Source of the DNA: Microvelia longipes
Taxonomy: Eukaryota > Arthropoda > Insecta > Hemiptera > Veliidae
Assembly: GCA_018340805.1 (NCBI GenBank)
Contig: JACMZG010001911.1
Location: forward strand, 36,311,214 to 36,375,213
Direction of reading: 5' to 3'
DNA: 64,000 bases
Shown one piece after another: positions 12,648 through 25,011 of this stretch. Below the pieces are notes generated by a model that saw only the letters and a list, made by a program, of their open reading frames with translations, did no database searches and was not told the DNA's origin. A program made the position numbers and the translations under genes. The stretch's first letter is position 1, and each line of letters starts with the position of its first letter.

Positions 12648-12697
12648 ATATAATATATATTATATATATATATATATATATAATATATATATATAAA
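12553..12697. repeat. (TA)n tract with AAT interruptions
   Basis: About 145 bp of TA dinucleotides broken by AATA steps. An open frame on the minus strand runs through it into 12376-12552, but most of its product is Ile-Tyr repeats, so it is not a gene. Confidence 0.9.
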
Positions 12698-13661
12698 TCA
12701 GTGTCATGTGTGTGTATTCTATGCATTGTATAATTTAATAGAGTATATAACTATACTTTCCTTATAGTAGTTTTAAGCAGTCCTATGTTGGCAAGTAGAA
12801 ATTTACTTTATTTGCTACCTAACATGTCCTTGCGTTTCCTTTCAGCTTGACCTTATGGGTACTTTATAGACTTTACTGACAATGCTCATGGGGATATGTA
12901 TGCAATATCCTCTATTAAAAGTTGTGTTGAGAAAATTTATTCATTTACCAATTTTCTAGCTTCTACTTTTTTAATATTTTAGCTTCTATTTCTAGCAATT
13001 ATCAAAATTATGAGTAATTCTTAAAATTACATTTTTGAGAAGCCTATACGAGTGTTATTGGTCGCTTTACGTAAAAGTAGATTGGATCACACATGAAATA
13101 AAAAAAAATAATAATAAAAATAACAACTTACAGATGGTAAAGAGGAAGTGCGAGGGTATGACGTGACGTTTTGACAAATCGTCTTTTTCAGGCTAGAATG
13201 AGTCAGTGCGTACTTGGAAGCGTAAGACTTTAATAATTATAAAATTATGAGTGAAAAATCACATGTTTCACCGGGGGGAGGGTGCAATAATTTGTTTTAA
13301 TGTTACAGTCAATTGACAAAAAAAAAATTAAATTTTACCTTTCACAGATCAAATCAAATAACACATTGTCTTAGAAATAACGTGTTTATTTCTATAAACA
13401 CGTTATAAACAAAAAGTTGGAATCCTATTTTCAACAACCAGTCTTTAAGTGCTTCTTGGAATGACGTCATATGTCGCGTATTAAAGTCTAGGAAAACTTA
13501 AGCTCCTATGCGCTTTGTTTCTCGTAGCAGAAGAACTCCTTTAGAGTTAACTTCTCAAACATGGTTTTTAACTTTGATTTATTATTGAAAATAAAATAAA
13601 ATTAGCACTACTATTTTACGATATTAGTCTACATGCCCTTTCTACATTTTACTTTAGCGAA
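12698..13661. other. AT-rich stretch, nothing recognised
   Basis: No gene or mobile element recognised. A dyad ACGTGTTTATTTCTATAAAC followed by ACGT lies at 13380-13404. Confidence 0.4.
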
Positions 13662-13737
13662 TTTTAATTTCACAATGTTACTTATGGGGTTGTTCGACTA
13701 GCGGCAATATAACGAAGTTTGCTTTCTTATTAATTAA

Positions 13738-13795
<58 letters not shown>

Positions 13796-13896
13796 TAATA
13801 TATATATATATAATATTTAATTTTAATTTCACAATGTTACTTATGGGGTTGTTCGACTAGCGGCAATATAACGAAGTTTGCTTTCTTATTAATTAA

Positions 13897-13945
<49 letters not shown>

Positions 13946-13965
13946 TATATATATATATATATATT
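13662..13965. repeat. Tandem duplication, 159 bp unit with (TA)n
   Basis: The block beginning TTTTAATTTCACAATGTTAC and containing GTTCGACTAGCGGCAATATA occurs at 13662 and again at 13821, a 159-bp offset. Each copy ends in a (TTAA)n then (TA)n tract. The two unique parts are essentially identical, so the duplication looks recent. Confidence 0.9.
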
Positions 13966-15616
13966 CGAATGTGTAAATTGTGAAACTTATTCTTTAAGAA
14001 AATATTCATTAGTTTGAGATCTGTTTTAATCTAATATTCCGTTTATTAATTCTAATCCTTAATTGGGTTTTCCATTATTAATATTTCCGTTCACACGTTA
14101 AATTAATTTATGTCCTTTATATTTCCTTTCTTAATTTATTTTATAAGTTTTTTTTACTCCTTTTGTTTAAATTACAACTATGATGATCTGGTTTATTTAT
14201 TCTTTGCTCTTTTCAAATTAATTTTGTTCTGGGTACCATTATGATTTTTACGTAGTGATATTTACTTGTTCCAAATAACATTAATCATGTTCTGTTTTTG
14301 GTTGAGTATTTAAAGTTAATATCGTAGTAGGAATTATTTTATAGGAAGCTTTGTATGATGATCCTTATTGGTTTTAAAAAATCATAGAAGTATGATATTC
14401 AATGCGTTAAATTGAAGTTAAATTTTGTGTATAACGCATGATTTATGTAGTTTTCTGTTTTTATGTTGATATTTTTAACATTTTAAATCGCTCAACCCAA
14501 ATACCAAAACCTTTACCCCTGTGTCGGGTTATGGTTGCTTTATATTATATTTTGCTGCGCATTTGTTATTAGTGGTCAATGAGGTCTTAAGACCGGGGAG
14601 AATGTGTTGGTTAGTAGACCAAATTACCTGTATCACTGGTTTTAGAGAGCACTATGGTCCAGAACCATTGGTTGGACCACCCAAGGTATTATTTTAACGG
14701 CGTTTTTCGTTTGTTTCAGGTATGTGTTATATTTTTTATACTCGACGACGCAAGACTGGTAAGTATATTAGTTTGAGAGGAGGGGAACCACTTGTGCATA
14801 CAGAAGTTGGTAGCCTAATTCTTTTGGGCCATTTTATAACTGCCTTACGGTTGGACAAACTTAAACAATACCCGGCATTTATAGCCTTGGTATAACAACT
14901 TCTGGTATTTTAATGTACTCTGATATATAATTTGTCTGTAAAGAGGTGGTAGATAAATGTTAAAGGTTAGGGCATTTAGGTGTGCAAATAATGAATCCTT
15001 AAAAACCAGGTCCTACAGTTTTTCAAAATAGCTCCTGCCTGGGAACGAAACACGGTTTCGGACTTCCCGAAAGGGTTTGTGAATGGTGGGTCTCTCCGTG
15101 TGACAGCTCTTAGCGTAAAGTCATGTAGAAGACGTATTTATCTGTGTGTGTGTGTGTGAGAGAGATTTTATTCATGGACGTTTCTATGGGATACGATAAC
15201 TTTTGACCGCTTTTTTGGATCATCTAATCACATTTTAAATGGTCTAATATTGTGGCAGTTTGCCGCTTACAAAACTTCTAATAAGACAATCTGCTACAGG
15301 ACAACCTTTTGGCCAGATGGTTGGTCAAAACAAAGAGATCGTAGAATCGCGATGGAGACCTCGGCATAGGGATCAATGTCGTTTTTGACATGAAAGACAT
15401 TTCAATGCAAAATCACCTAGTTTTACAAAATTGAAGAATACAAAAAAATTATAGCTGTAATATAGAATATTTCTTTAATTTGAACATAATTTATAGCTAC
15501 TCATACCCAAAGTAAATTTATCTATCTACTAGTCGATTATTATTCTAGAATAAAGCTCAAAAACTAGTATAGTATGATAGGCTAGTTTAAGTTATACGAT
15601 CTAGTATAGTATGATA
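13966..15616. other. Unique AT-rich stretch
   Basis: No coding region recognised. A (GT)8-like run lies near 15143-15158. The 16-bp phrase CTAGTATAGTATGATA at 15565-15580 recurs at 15601 just before the foldback. Confidence 0.4.
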
Positions 15617-15920
15617 AACTGCGTAAGCTTCCGCACTTATTGTCATAAAGATTTAGGTCTTCCGGTGGTGACCACGTTAATGTAGATGAAGAATCCAACG
15701 TTTCGCTTCCATTGTGGGAGGCATCTTCAGGGATGTAGGACATCATGGATAGTCATATAACTTTAAGCTCTTACAAAACTGAACTGAGTTCAGTTTTGTA
15801 GAACATTGTGTTTCTATCCATAATGCCCTATATCCCTGAAGATGCCTCCCACAGTGGAAGCGAAACGTCAGATTCTTCATCTACATTGACGCGGTCACCA
15901 CCGGAAGACCTAAATCTTTA
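15617..15920. mobile_element. Foldback element with hammerhead-like arms
   Basis: Two arms of about 105 bp (about 15640-15750 and 15815-15920) are inverted copies. They read AAAGATTTAGGTCTTCCGG inward and CCGGAAGACCTAAATCTTT outward, with a centre of about 65 bp that itself holds an ACAAAACTGAACT/AGTTCAGTTTTGT dyad. The phrase TAGTATAGTATGATA occurs immediately before (15602-15616) and immediately after (15921-15935). That could be a 15-bp target duplication, but a further copy at 15566 means it may be a local tandem. Each arm contains CTGAAGATG, a hairpin and GCGAAACGT. Confidence 0.8.
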
Positions 15921-15935
15921 TAGTATAGTATGATA

Positions 15936-16969
<1,034 letters not shown>

Positions 16970-17039
16970 CATTCAATATGTTTGCAACGAGCTTTGCAAA
17001 ACATGAATGTTTTGTGAATAAACTTGGGTCTCTCAAAAG

Positions 17040-17168
17040 TTGTGACGCTACTGCTCAAGTTATTAAATATACATCGAAAAATTAAACAATAATTGGATTG
17101 ATAAGCAAGGAAGCGTGCATTTCAATGAAAATTCGACCGGCTTGCGGACCTCTGTGCGAGAATTTTTT
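17040..17168 (+). repeat. GCAT-foldback family, single arm
   Basis: Carries the family landmarks: TACTGCTCAAGTTATTAAAT, AATTGGATTGATAAGCAAGG, then AAAATTCGACCGGCTTGCGG and CCTCTGTGCGAGAAT. The family is defined by comparison with 17897-18032, 24695-25011 and 62345-62795; the last two are palindromic copies. Only one arm is seen here. Confidence 0.65.
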
Positions 17169-17896
17169 GTTAGTAAATACTTTTAAATTTTTATTTATTT
17201 TATTATTAATGAATAATTTTAAGTTTTAATGATTTAAAAAATTTCTTCTTTGATTGTCTTTTTTGTATTTAAGATATTTAAATAAGGTTTTTATTATATT
17301 AACATTTTTTCTGTAACTTGAAATATTACTTCGTATTATCTTGTAGAGTAGTTTGAAGGAATGTCTTATCTTGTATACAAAGTAAATTGCTGTTTTTCTT
17401 TTTTATGGGATGGAGTTGCTCGAAGCTCTAGCTTGGAGTCATTCTTATGTTTACTATATGTTTATTGGTTGTTTTCTTAATCCTTTACATGTAGTGGACC
17501 AGAGCACGTGTTGTATGTTTACTTAGTAGGGTGAGTTTATTATGATTGGGGTGTGGCCCTACGCCCTTCCATTAGTACTTATTACTTGTAATCATAACAC
17601 TTTCTTTTCGATAGATCCTTTTTCTTACTTTGGCTTGAAACCATTTTTATTTTTCTTCTTGAAGTTAAGTTCATACAGGGGCTTTTAGTAATTATTTGCT
17701 CGGTTAAAATATTTGTTTCTTTTTATTTTATTGGTTTGTTTTAAACTAATTTTGTTTTGCTTCCCTGCTCCTAATAATTTGAGGAGGTATTGCGAAATGT
17801 TAATTCACTTTTATATTTAAATGCAAAACTTTATATATAGGATAATTATGTGCATTTCCTTTGAAAAATATATCAAAAATTAATTACGTTTTCTGC
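17169..17896. other. AT-rich stretch, nothing recognised
   Basis: No gene or mobile element recognised. Confidence 0.4.
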
Positions 17897-18032
17897 TTGA
17901 TTATGGAGTAACTGTTCAAGTAATAAAGCATAAACCGGAACCTTAAGCAAAAATAGATTGTTAAGCACGGAAACACTTATTCCAAGAGAAATTAGCTCGC
18001 CATTCGGACCACCGCGCCAGAATTCCTTTTAT
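17897..18032 (+). repeat. GCAT-foldback family, single arm
   Basis: Same order of landmarks as the 17040 arm: GGAGTAACTGTTCAAGTAAT, AAAGCATAAACCGG, TTGTTAAGCACGGAAACAC, ATTCGGACCACCGCGCCAG and AATTCC. Same orientation as the 17040 arm, so the two are not arms of one palindrome. Confidence 0.7.
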
Positions 18033-18439
18033 ACACGGCGTAGGCTAGACCGCCCTAACAAAATAAGATTAGGATTATAATCAAGTCAAAACTTAGTCCT
18101 TAACTGGGAGTGTCAAACTTAAATAATTTTATTGGCTGGCCAGTTTTGCAAAATCTAAAAGTCTGTGATCTGATTAGATTTCAGGGAGTTATCTCTTGGT
18201 TAGATTTATTCCCAGCGGAAGCGGTGTTTTGAGTCTTTTCGAGGTCCTTTATGTGACGAGGATCGTTCTCGAGTTTTTAAAGTTAAATAATTGTGTCGGG
18301 AAGCGAGTATGGGACAAATTAAATAGCTTTTTTTATAATTTCTGTGTCTAGTAAACTCGGACTACTATTCTGCTATACTATTGAAACTCAGTTACTACAT
18401 GTTCAAGCTAAATAATGTCCTCTCATTAATTTTTTTTAA

Positions 18440-18490
18440 AAAAAGTATCCGGTGCGGAAGTCCGATGCCGGGCGAAGTTCCTTTGCAATG
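18440..18490 (-). repeat. GCAT-foldback family, short fragment
   Basis: GGTGCGGAAGTCCGATGCCG followed by GGCGAAGTTCCTTTGCAATG is the minus-strand end of the family. Confidence 0.6.
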
Positions 18491-18599
18491 CTATTGGTTT
18501 AAATTAGAGGTTTAAGAAAACTCTGCTCGCCTTTGATAAATTCATGAAACGTGAAAAAATGTTTCGATCGCTTGTAGTCCAACATAATGAACTTGTTGG

Positions 18600-18990
18600 A
18601 CCAATAAATTTGTCCAGGTTTATCTTATCAGAATTTATTTAATTTTTATTGAATGACAAATATAATTTATGTTAAAAAAATGTTAGCATAGAGAACTAAT
18701 CCAATTGAATTAGAATTTGGTACAAGTGTATCCCTTTATATAATATATAAGTTCACTATGTTTTAATTTAAAAGGCTTTGGTTGGATCGCCTTATATAAT
18801 ATAAAGTTAAGCTGCAGCGAGCGATGCAGCTTAACATTCGAACAAAACTGATGTTTTTGTGTTTGAGACGTAGTGTAATATAAATGTGATGTAAGGACAA
18901 GCGAAGCGAGTCTGGAGTAGTGAGGATGAGCGTATAGAGAATTCGATATAATTAAGAAAAATTCCGAGATGCTCCGCACCCGAGTTATTT
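18600..18990 (+). repeat. 5S-box family, 5'-truncated copy
   Basis: Starts at the TTTATCTTATCAG block (TTTCATCTTATTATTAGCAT in other copies) and runs to the tail AAATTCCGAGATGCTCCGCA. The second GA-hairpin (AAGCGAAGCGAGTCTGG, 18900-18916) is present. The 5S position is occupied by a near-perfect palindrome. Confidence 0.75.
18806..18835 (+). other. Perfect palindrome at the 5S position
   Basis: GTTAAGCTGCA, loop GCGAGCGA, TGCAGCTTAAC: an 11-bp perfect stem starting from what should be GTTAAGCAGCATCGAGC of the 5S A-box. The rest of the 5S segment is missing. Confidence 0.85.
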
Positions 18991-19678
18991 TATTTATTTA
19001 TACAACGTGAAGGCAATTGAGGCGCCTTTATAATTTTATCCTACCACTTGTGTTCGTTCTCCAATCTAATATTATCTTGATGTCACTACTAATTTAGTCT
19101 CATCTGCCACTTATTTGACTGGATTGTTACTCCAGCTAGGATTCGTAAGAAATCAAGGAAAATTTTTCCTCAAAGAGGCAGAAAATAACGAGTTAGGGTA
19201 GAAGAATGTGGATGACCCTGATGTGATTAAGGGGTTTGGAAGAGAAGTTCTAGACCAGATTAATGGGCCGAGTCTCCCACGAGGTCCAAGAAACACCCTT
19301 TCCCTGACAGCCCCCCCCCTGCTCCAAGGATATTGCAACTTAGACGTTTCCTCCTTTAAAACTTGTGTGATATAAAACACCAACCTTTCCCTTCTTCTTA
19401 TTGATTGAATGTTTTATCTTCACCACAATATTTTATTCCGTCGTAAACAATATTACTGTTGGCAAAACTGTCTCTCATTTAATTTATACGAAGACTTCAT
19501 AAACCATCTCTACGTTTCTTTTCTTCATCTTATTAGCTTACGAAAAATGAGAGTGCTTTTAAGTTTGAAAGGTCTATTTCGTTTTATCGGTTTAACAGTC
19601 TGTTTCATATGGTTTGGTTGGTTTTCTTACTCTACGTTCGTTTAGTAGATGTTTCTTTAATATCATTTAGGTAAGCTT
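18991..19678. other. Unique stretch, nothing recognised
   Basis: Slightly richer in GC than its surroundings at 19150-19320 (a CCCCCCCCC run near 19310). Open frames on both strands (76 and 78 codons) match no family I know. Confidence 0.4.
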
Positions 19679-19985
19679 TTTTTTACTTTTTCTCATTTAT
19701 ACCGTAGATAAATAGGATAAGTATTGTGTTTGCCAGAACCTAAATTATCTATTTTAAGTGTTTTAAAGACCTCCTAAGGGGTTTTTACAAAGTTGTCTGT
19801 CTATATGTGTGTGTTTCTGTTATCCAGTGTATTTATGCTAGAAAGTTGAAACTTTGAACAAAAATCAATCTATTGGTAGGTAAGTTGTGATGTCCGGAAA
19901 ATAATTTTTTGACGTAAACCTGCAATAATGACTCAGCAAAAATTTCGAAAAATCATAAAACGCGGAAAATATTGCGATAGGATTG
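19679..19985 (+). repeat. 5S-box family, head half
   Basis: Head TTTATACCGTAGATAAATAG, then GTCTGTCTATATGTGTGTGT, then TGACGTAA (19910-19917) and TGACTCAGCA (19929-19938). The copy ends after AAAACGCGGAAAATATTGCG. Confidence 0.8.
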
Positions 19986-20054
19986 TATTATTTTTATACT
20001 TATACTCGTTGTGTCTATTTCTTAAGTTAGTAAAGTCTCTCATTTAAACTGATC

Positions 20055-20400
20055 ATTTCCTGTTATTAATTTTCCTTGTTTATACCGTAGGTATTAATGA
20101 GGATAGGAAAGGTATTGTGATAGCACTATGAAGTCGAAACTAAGTTTTTACAAATTTGGGTTTCGCAGGTCTGTAGCTTTTTATATTGTTAATAAGTATA
20201 CTAAGTTATATTACAATACGGCTAGTACAGGTTTTTGTTAGTTAGATCACTAATGTTAAACAGCATGAAGCGAGGTCAGTTCCTGGATGGGAGACTACTG
20301 GGAATAAAACGGACGAGTTCACTGTTTGAAGATGAGCAATATGCATTAGTTTATTTTTAAGTTTTAGAGATAAGCGCAGCGAGTCCGATGTAAAAAAATT
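20055..20400 (+). repeat. 5S-box family, internally deleted copy
   Basis: A second head (TTTATACCGTAGGTATTAAT) follows the previous copy directly. It is joined after about 90 bp to the 5S-bearing part (20253-20310), one GA-hairpin block (TAAGCGCAGCGAGTCC) and a degraded tail. The middle region with the CRE-like site is missing. Confidence 0.75.
20253..20310 (+). pseudogene. 5S rRNA-derived segment
   Basis: ATGTTAAACAGCATGAAGCG, then AGGTCAGTTCCTGGATGGGA, then GACTACTGGGAATA. It matches the 5S internal promoter half with a few substitutions. Confidence 0.75.
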
Positions 20401-21103
20401 GAGGAAAATTTTCTATTTTTATAGTATTTAATTGTTACACTGGTTTAGGAAATTTTTTATTAGAAATTGATGCTTATAAGATTGTTCGTATGACAGAATC
20501 GATGAAAGATTTTCCTCGTCTAATTTTTGTTTCTAATAAACTTAACTGATTTCTTTATCCTTGTTTTAAAGTTAGTAAAAATCACTGAGAATATTTGAAG
20601 TGTATTAAAATATGTAAGCCCTTGTTACATAGCTTGGAGGGGTCGGGCATGCGGCTGCATTAAACAGTTGATGAGCACCAGAGCCTCCAGTTCAAAACCT
20701 TCTCAGAATAATCAGCATACTAAAACACTTAACGCTACTGTTAGAGTTGTATAGTAAAATAAACTTTGATATAAAATAAATTATGCTTTATATCTTATAA
20801 TTATAAACAACAATGAATTCGTTCAGTAGTGCTTGACTCTGAACAATAATGATAAAAATATCTGGAAATATGTGTAAACCAAGTTTGATAAGTTGGAATT
20901 CCACTCAGGCTGGACGTGGCCAGGGAATAAATTTCCACTTTTCTAATCTGGCCAGGGTTAGATATCTGGAATAAAAAAACAGTCTAAGATGTAGACGAAG
21001 TCTTGTACTCAAACTAGCATTCAATGTGATAATAAAATATTGCTTTTTATTTAAAATTGCCGTCATTTTAAAAAAGTCTATGCTTTATTTTCTTTTAAAC
21101 TTA
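20401..21103. other. Mostly unique; weak tRNA-like stretch
   Basis: At about 20636-20712 a GC-richer stretch contains TCGGGCATGCGG and, 45 bp on, AGTTCAAAACC, which loosely resemble A and B boxes. The match is too poor to call a tRNA or SINE. The rest shows nothing. Confidence 0.3.
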
Positions 21104-21143
21104 ATTTTATTATTTTATTCTTATAAGAATAAAATAATAAAAT
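21104..21143. repeat. Perfect 40-bp AT palindrome
   Basis: ATTTTATTATTTTATTCTTA is followed directly by its exact reverse complement, with no spacer. Confidence 0.95.
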
Positions 21144-21204
21144 GAAATTAGGGAAAAGTAATAATAAATAAGGAAAAGTAATAAAAGAGAATATATTCTT
21201 CTTT

Positions 21205-21425
21205 ATTACTATTTATTATTTATACCGTAGGTATAATGGAAAATAATTGTGTTACACTACTAAATCCAAAACCCGAAATTTACCTGAATGCGTTTCTGAT
21301 GAGTTTTTAAAACCTCCTGTATGGGTTTTACTAAGTTTTCTGTCTGTATGTGTGTGTGTTTTGTATCTTATCTTCTTAGATACCAGTGTTTTTGCTAAAA
21401 CATTTAAGCATTTTACAAAAAAAGG
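21205..21425 (+). repeat. 5S-box family, head fragment
   Basis: TTTATACCGTAGGTATAATG, TTTTTAAAACCTCCTGTATG and TTTCTGTCTGTATGTGTGTG are present in order. It ends near the AAACATTTAAGCATTTTACA block, before the CRE-like region. Confidence 0.8.
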
Positions 21426-21462
21426 TCTTCGGCCATTTGGCTTATGCGTGGTGTTGGCGCAT

Positions 21463-21743
21463 TGACTGCTTTGCGGCCCGCCCCTCTCTGTGGCCGCGTG
21501 CAGCCACAGAAAAATTGAGGGTGTTGTTTTCGATACGTTTTGAGACTCAAAGATTAATAAAACCTATCAGAAGTATAGATAAAATCACTGAAAGTCTAGT
21601 AAAAGTTGAAAAAACGGTGATTAATAACCGGAAATTATAAAATACGGTGGATCGTTTTCTATATTCTGAGTTGAATGAAAACGGTCCGGTGTTAAGTCGA
21701 CTGCTTTGCGGTCCGCCCCTCTCTGTGGGCGCGTGCAGCAACA
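21463..21743. repeat. 46-bp direct repeats flanking a dispersed sequence
   Basis: A 46-bp GC-rich block containing GACTGCTTTGCGG and CCCGCCCCTCTCTGTGG (or TCCGCCCC...) occurs at 21463-21508 and 21698-21743, differing at few positions. The 189 bp between contain AAAAATTGAGGGTGTTGTTT and GGTGATTAATAACCGGAAAT, also present at 24509-24660 without the flanking blocks. This could be a short retroelement with terminal repeats or a local duplication. Confidence 0.7.
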
Positions 21744-23985
21744 TAGTTGTTGTCTTGTATCAGTTAGGCAGGAAAATGAAATTTCGTTTTAGTTATAAAA
21801 CAACTTTTAGTTTTAGTTAGTTAGTTTTAGTTTTAGTTATAAAACAACTAAAACAAGTTTTAGTTATAACCCCCCCCCCAATCCGAAGGCGATGAAAATT
21901 GCCTGCTGACGCTTAAGCCGAGGACGTTCATTTTTTTTACCATTTGCTATTTTATATACTTACGGTAAAAATATTTAGTGGAATATTTTTACACTAAAGA
22001 TTAGTATCTTTTAAATCTTTTGTTTTTTAATTGGTGACAGCAAAAAATATGAATAACAAAAAATTATTAAATTAAGATAAGAAACTATAATTAAAAAGTT
22101 TTTAAATACTTGCTACGAAATTTTGGAGGCAGTAAATATTGCTTTGAAGTTGTTGCAACGTTCACAAAGTTAGGTAGAGTTTTGTCTGGTAATTTGTCAT
22201 CCCAACAATATTTCTCTGTTCAATCTCTTCCCTGATATTATGTTTAATTATATTTTTTAGCAAAATTAGTTATCCGTTGCAAAGTTTTAAATTTGTGAGT
22301 TTATTTCCAAAAAATAAACCATCACAAAATGAAATACCTGACGAAATAAGCTAGTAAAAAGTTAAACCAAGCTATAATTAATATCAGTTTTGCAAATATT
22401 TTCTTTAAAATTATATTTATTAGGTATTTTATAAAAATGTTTAATATTTAGTTTTGTATTGTATTTTTGAGTAACATTATATTGAAAATATTATTACAAA
22501 CAAGCTATAAAACATTGTTGACTTGACGGAACCCCCCGAAATTTACTTAATAACCTCAACTTCGTTAATTTTTGAGGGAGTTTTGATTAAATGTACCTTC
22601 ATTTTCTAGGAGGTAGAGTAATAAAATAAATAAATGTCCAGTACTTGCTTTCCTGTACTGTTTTTGTTAACTGTGTTGGTGAAGGACATTTTGCAGCTTA
22701 AAATAAGTGCTTAAAATGCCTAGTTTTGCTTTTGTAAGTAGACAAAAGTATTGAAAAGAAGTAGATGAAAGTAAAAATATTGACTTATTTTTTTTTTTTT
22801 TAATTTATTTTACGGGTGAACACGTCTTTCATTCTCATAATAACGTCGATTTCACTGAAATATTTTTTTTTAATCGGCTGTAAAATAGATGGTTTATATC
22901 TTAAAATAAGTAGGTGAATTGAATTTTTTACAGTCTGCACCAATTTCGTATTTTTTTACTGTTGGCAACAGTAACAAATTTTTTACTGTCACTGGTGAAG
23001 TTTCCTAAATGTCCACTAGGTGAGCGCTAGTAGTTTACTACAAAGCTATAATATTACTATAATATTAATATTTGTTCTTACTTTTTTTGTTTATCAAATA
23101 AATAATTAAACTTTTATGATAAAGAACTTTTGTTATTTTCGGAAAATTAGTTATTAATTATTTATTATCAAGTGTATCCAGACTTAAAAAATACGTCGCC
23201 AGAATTAAAACTTTTGGCCAACGAGGCAATCGAAAGTATTGTACTAGCAAATTTGTATATATTATACTGTTTTTTTTTCTAAATAGTTGTTGTTTTCTAT
23301 TACTACGCCCGAACACAATAACATATCTACACGACTAGGAATACGAGACCTTTTTACAGTCTGGTAACATAATATACTATTTTCATAGTCTTGTAACATA
23401 ATATACTATTATGTTACATTATAGTAACATAATCTTTCTAGTCTTTCTAGTCTACCTTTTTAACTGGAAACAAATTTAGTCTTACAGTTAAACAAATTTA
23501 AATACGCAGTAGGTTTTAATTTTAATTTATAATATGCAAAATGTTTCTTCTATTATACCGTATTTTAGTCAACCACTTTGAAAGGCTTTATTCGGTTTCT
23601 GTAATGTTTTCTCTTCGACTATATTATATTTGTATTGTATACTTTATAATTAATACAGCTTTGAATAAGACGTTTCTTTAAATTATGAGAGGATTTGTCA
23701 AAAGTTGGTGGTTCAGTTTTATATTCTTGATAAGATAACTTAGTACTTGAAATTCAAGAAGTACTTTAAATTTTGTGGTTTCATTTACAATTACGTTTTA
23801 ATATTTAAATAGGGTTAATCAAAATTGTTAAATAATTATTTTTAAAGCTTATTTTTTAACTTTTTTTTGTTTTAATTTTTATTAAATTTATAACGCGTTG
23901 GCGTTACCAATTAAATATGAATTGTAGGTCAAATAATTATTAAAAATAAATAATCTATTTCAGAGATCTCTAATAAATAATGTGT
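21744..23985. other. AT-rich stretch, nothing recognised
   Basis: Contains a small TTAG/TTTTAGTTATAAAACAACT repeat at 21790-21870 and a duplicated GTAACATAATATACTATT phrase at 23363-23410. No gene or transposon ends. Confidence 0.45.
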
Positions 23986-23990
23986 ATATA

Positions 23991-24030
<40 letters not shown>

Positions 24031-24137
24031 TATATATATATAAATATGGCCTCGCACTAGCTTTAAGCTTAGTGGCTAGCAAGATTTTACTTATAAACAA
24101 TTAATATTGTAAATAGATCTAACAACTGTTTTTAGGC

Positions 24138-24227
<90 letters not shown>

Positions 24228-24236
24228 ATATATATA
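23986..24236. repeat. Two (TA)n tracts, 23986-24044 and 24139-24236
   Basis: Two TA tracts with ATTA interruptions, separated by about 95 bp of unique sequence. Confidence 0.9.
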
Positions 24237-24508
24237 ACATTTTAATAAAACATTTTTAATAAACCTTAATACAAATAAAATCTTATTGGGACTAGGATCT
24301 GTATTAAAAACTAGGTTGGTGTGACGTTATTAACCCGATTTTTTGAATTAGAAAAATATCCAAAAATCAAAATTATTATCCGGCAATAAAATTTTTCTTA
24401 TGTTTTTGGGGTGCCGAATCGAATTTAACCGGTTTGAAGTTTATGCGACCAAATATTCGAAAAAAAACTGTGAAAATCTGTAAACCTATAAATTACTGGG
24501 TAAACATG

Positions 24509-24660
24509 AAAAATTGAGGGTGTTGTTTAAGATACGTTTGAGACTGAAGATTAATAAAACCAATCAGAATTGATACAATCACTGAAAGTCTAGGAAAAAA
24601 AGGTGATTAATAACCGGAAATTATATAATACGGTAGGGATCATTTTCTATATTTTTTGGG
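24509..24660 (+). repeat. Dispersed repeat, copy of 21509-21670
   Basis: Shares AAAATTGAGGGTGTTGTTT, GAGACTGAAGATTAATAAAA, CACTGAAAGTCTAG and GATTAATAACCGGAAATTAT with the 21.5-kb copy, in order and with small gaps. The 24370-24500 part just upstream (ATCGAATTTAACCGGTTTGA) resembles 45725-45775 (TTGAATCTAATATAACCGGT). Confidence 0.75.
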
Positions 24661-24694
24661 GAGGAAATTCTCATAGGACCTTAAATCCTGAATT

Positions 24695-25011
24695 CTGGCA
24701 TCCAGGTTTGCATGCCGGGCGAATTTCCTTTGTGTCTCCGGTACACGACTCATTCCTCAGTTTATCTAATGGAAGGAAATTTCCTATGAACTTAAAAATG
24801 TGAGCATTATTTAATGCTTAGTGTACTTAGTGTGTACTTACTTATGCTTAGTGGTTGGATTAAATAATTTGGAAGGATGAGCATAGTTTTCAATAAAGGG
24901 AGGCATAAATTTGGCTTTTTTCTTTTAAAAATCCTGACAAATTAAGTAATAAGTCATATAATGGACGCATTTCAAAGGGAATTCGCCCAGCATGATAGAC
25001 CTGCATGCCAG
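24695..25011. mobile_element. GCAT-foldback element, two arms
   Basis: Starts CTGGCATCCAGG and ends CCTGCATGCCAG, a terminal inverted repeat with one mismatch. The arms continue with GCATGCCGGGCGAATTTCC on the left and its counterpart GGGAATTCGCCCAGCATG on the right. The 190-bp centre is unique. No coding capacity, so this is a small non-autonomous foldback element. Confidence 0.75.

Noticed and set aside
12343..12726. Open frame of 127 codons, minus strand
   Set aside because: Half is Ile-Tyr from a (TA)n tract and the end lies in a tandem array; the middle 60 residues show no motif I know.
15143..15158. Telomere-like or regulatory GT run
   Set aside because: Only a short (TG)n run; no TTAGG-type repeats anywhere in the window.
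20636..20712. tRNA-derived SINE
   Set aside because: Box matches are poor and no arms can be folded convincingly.
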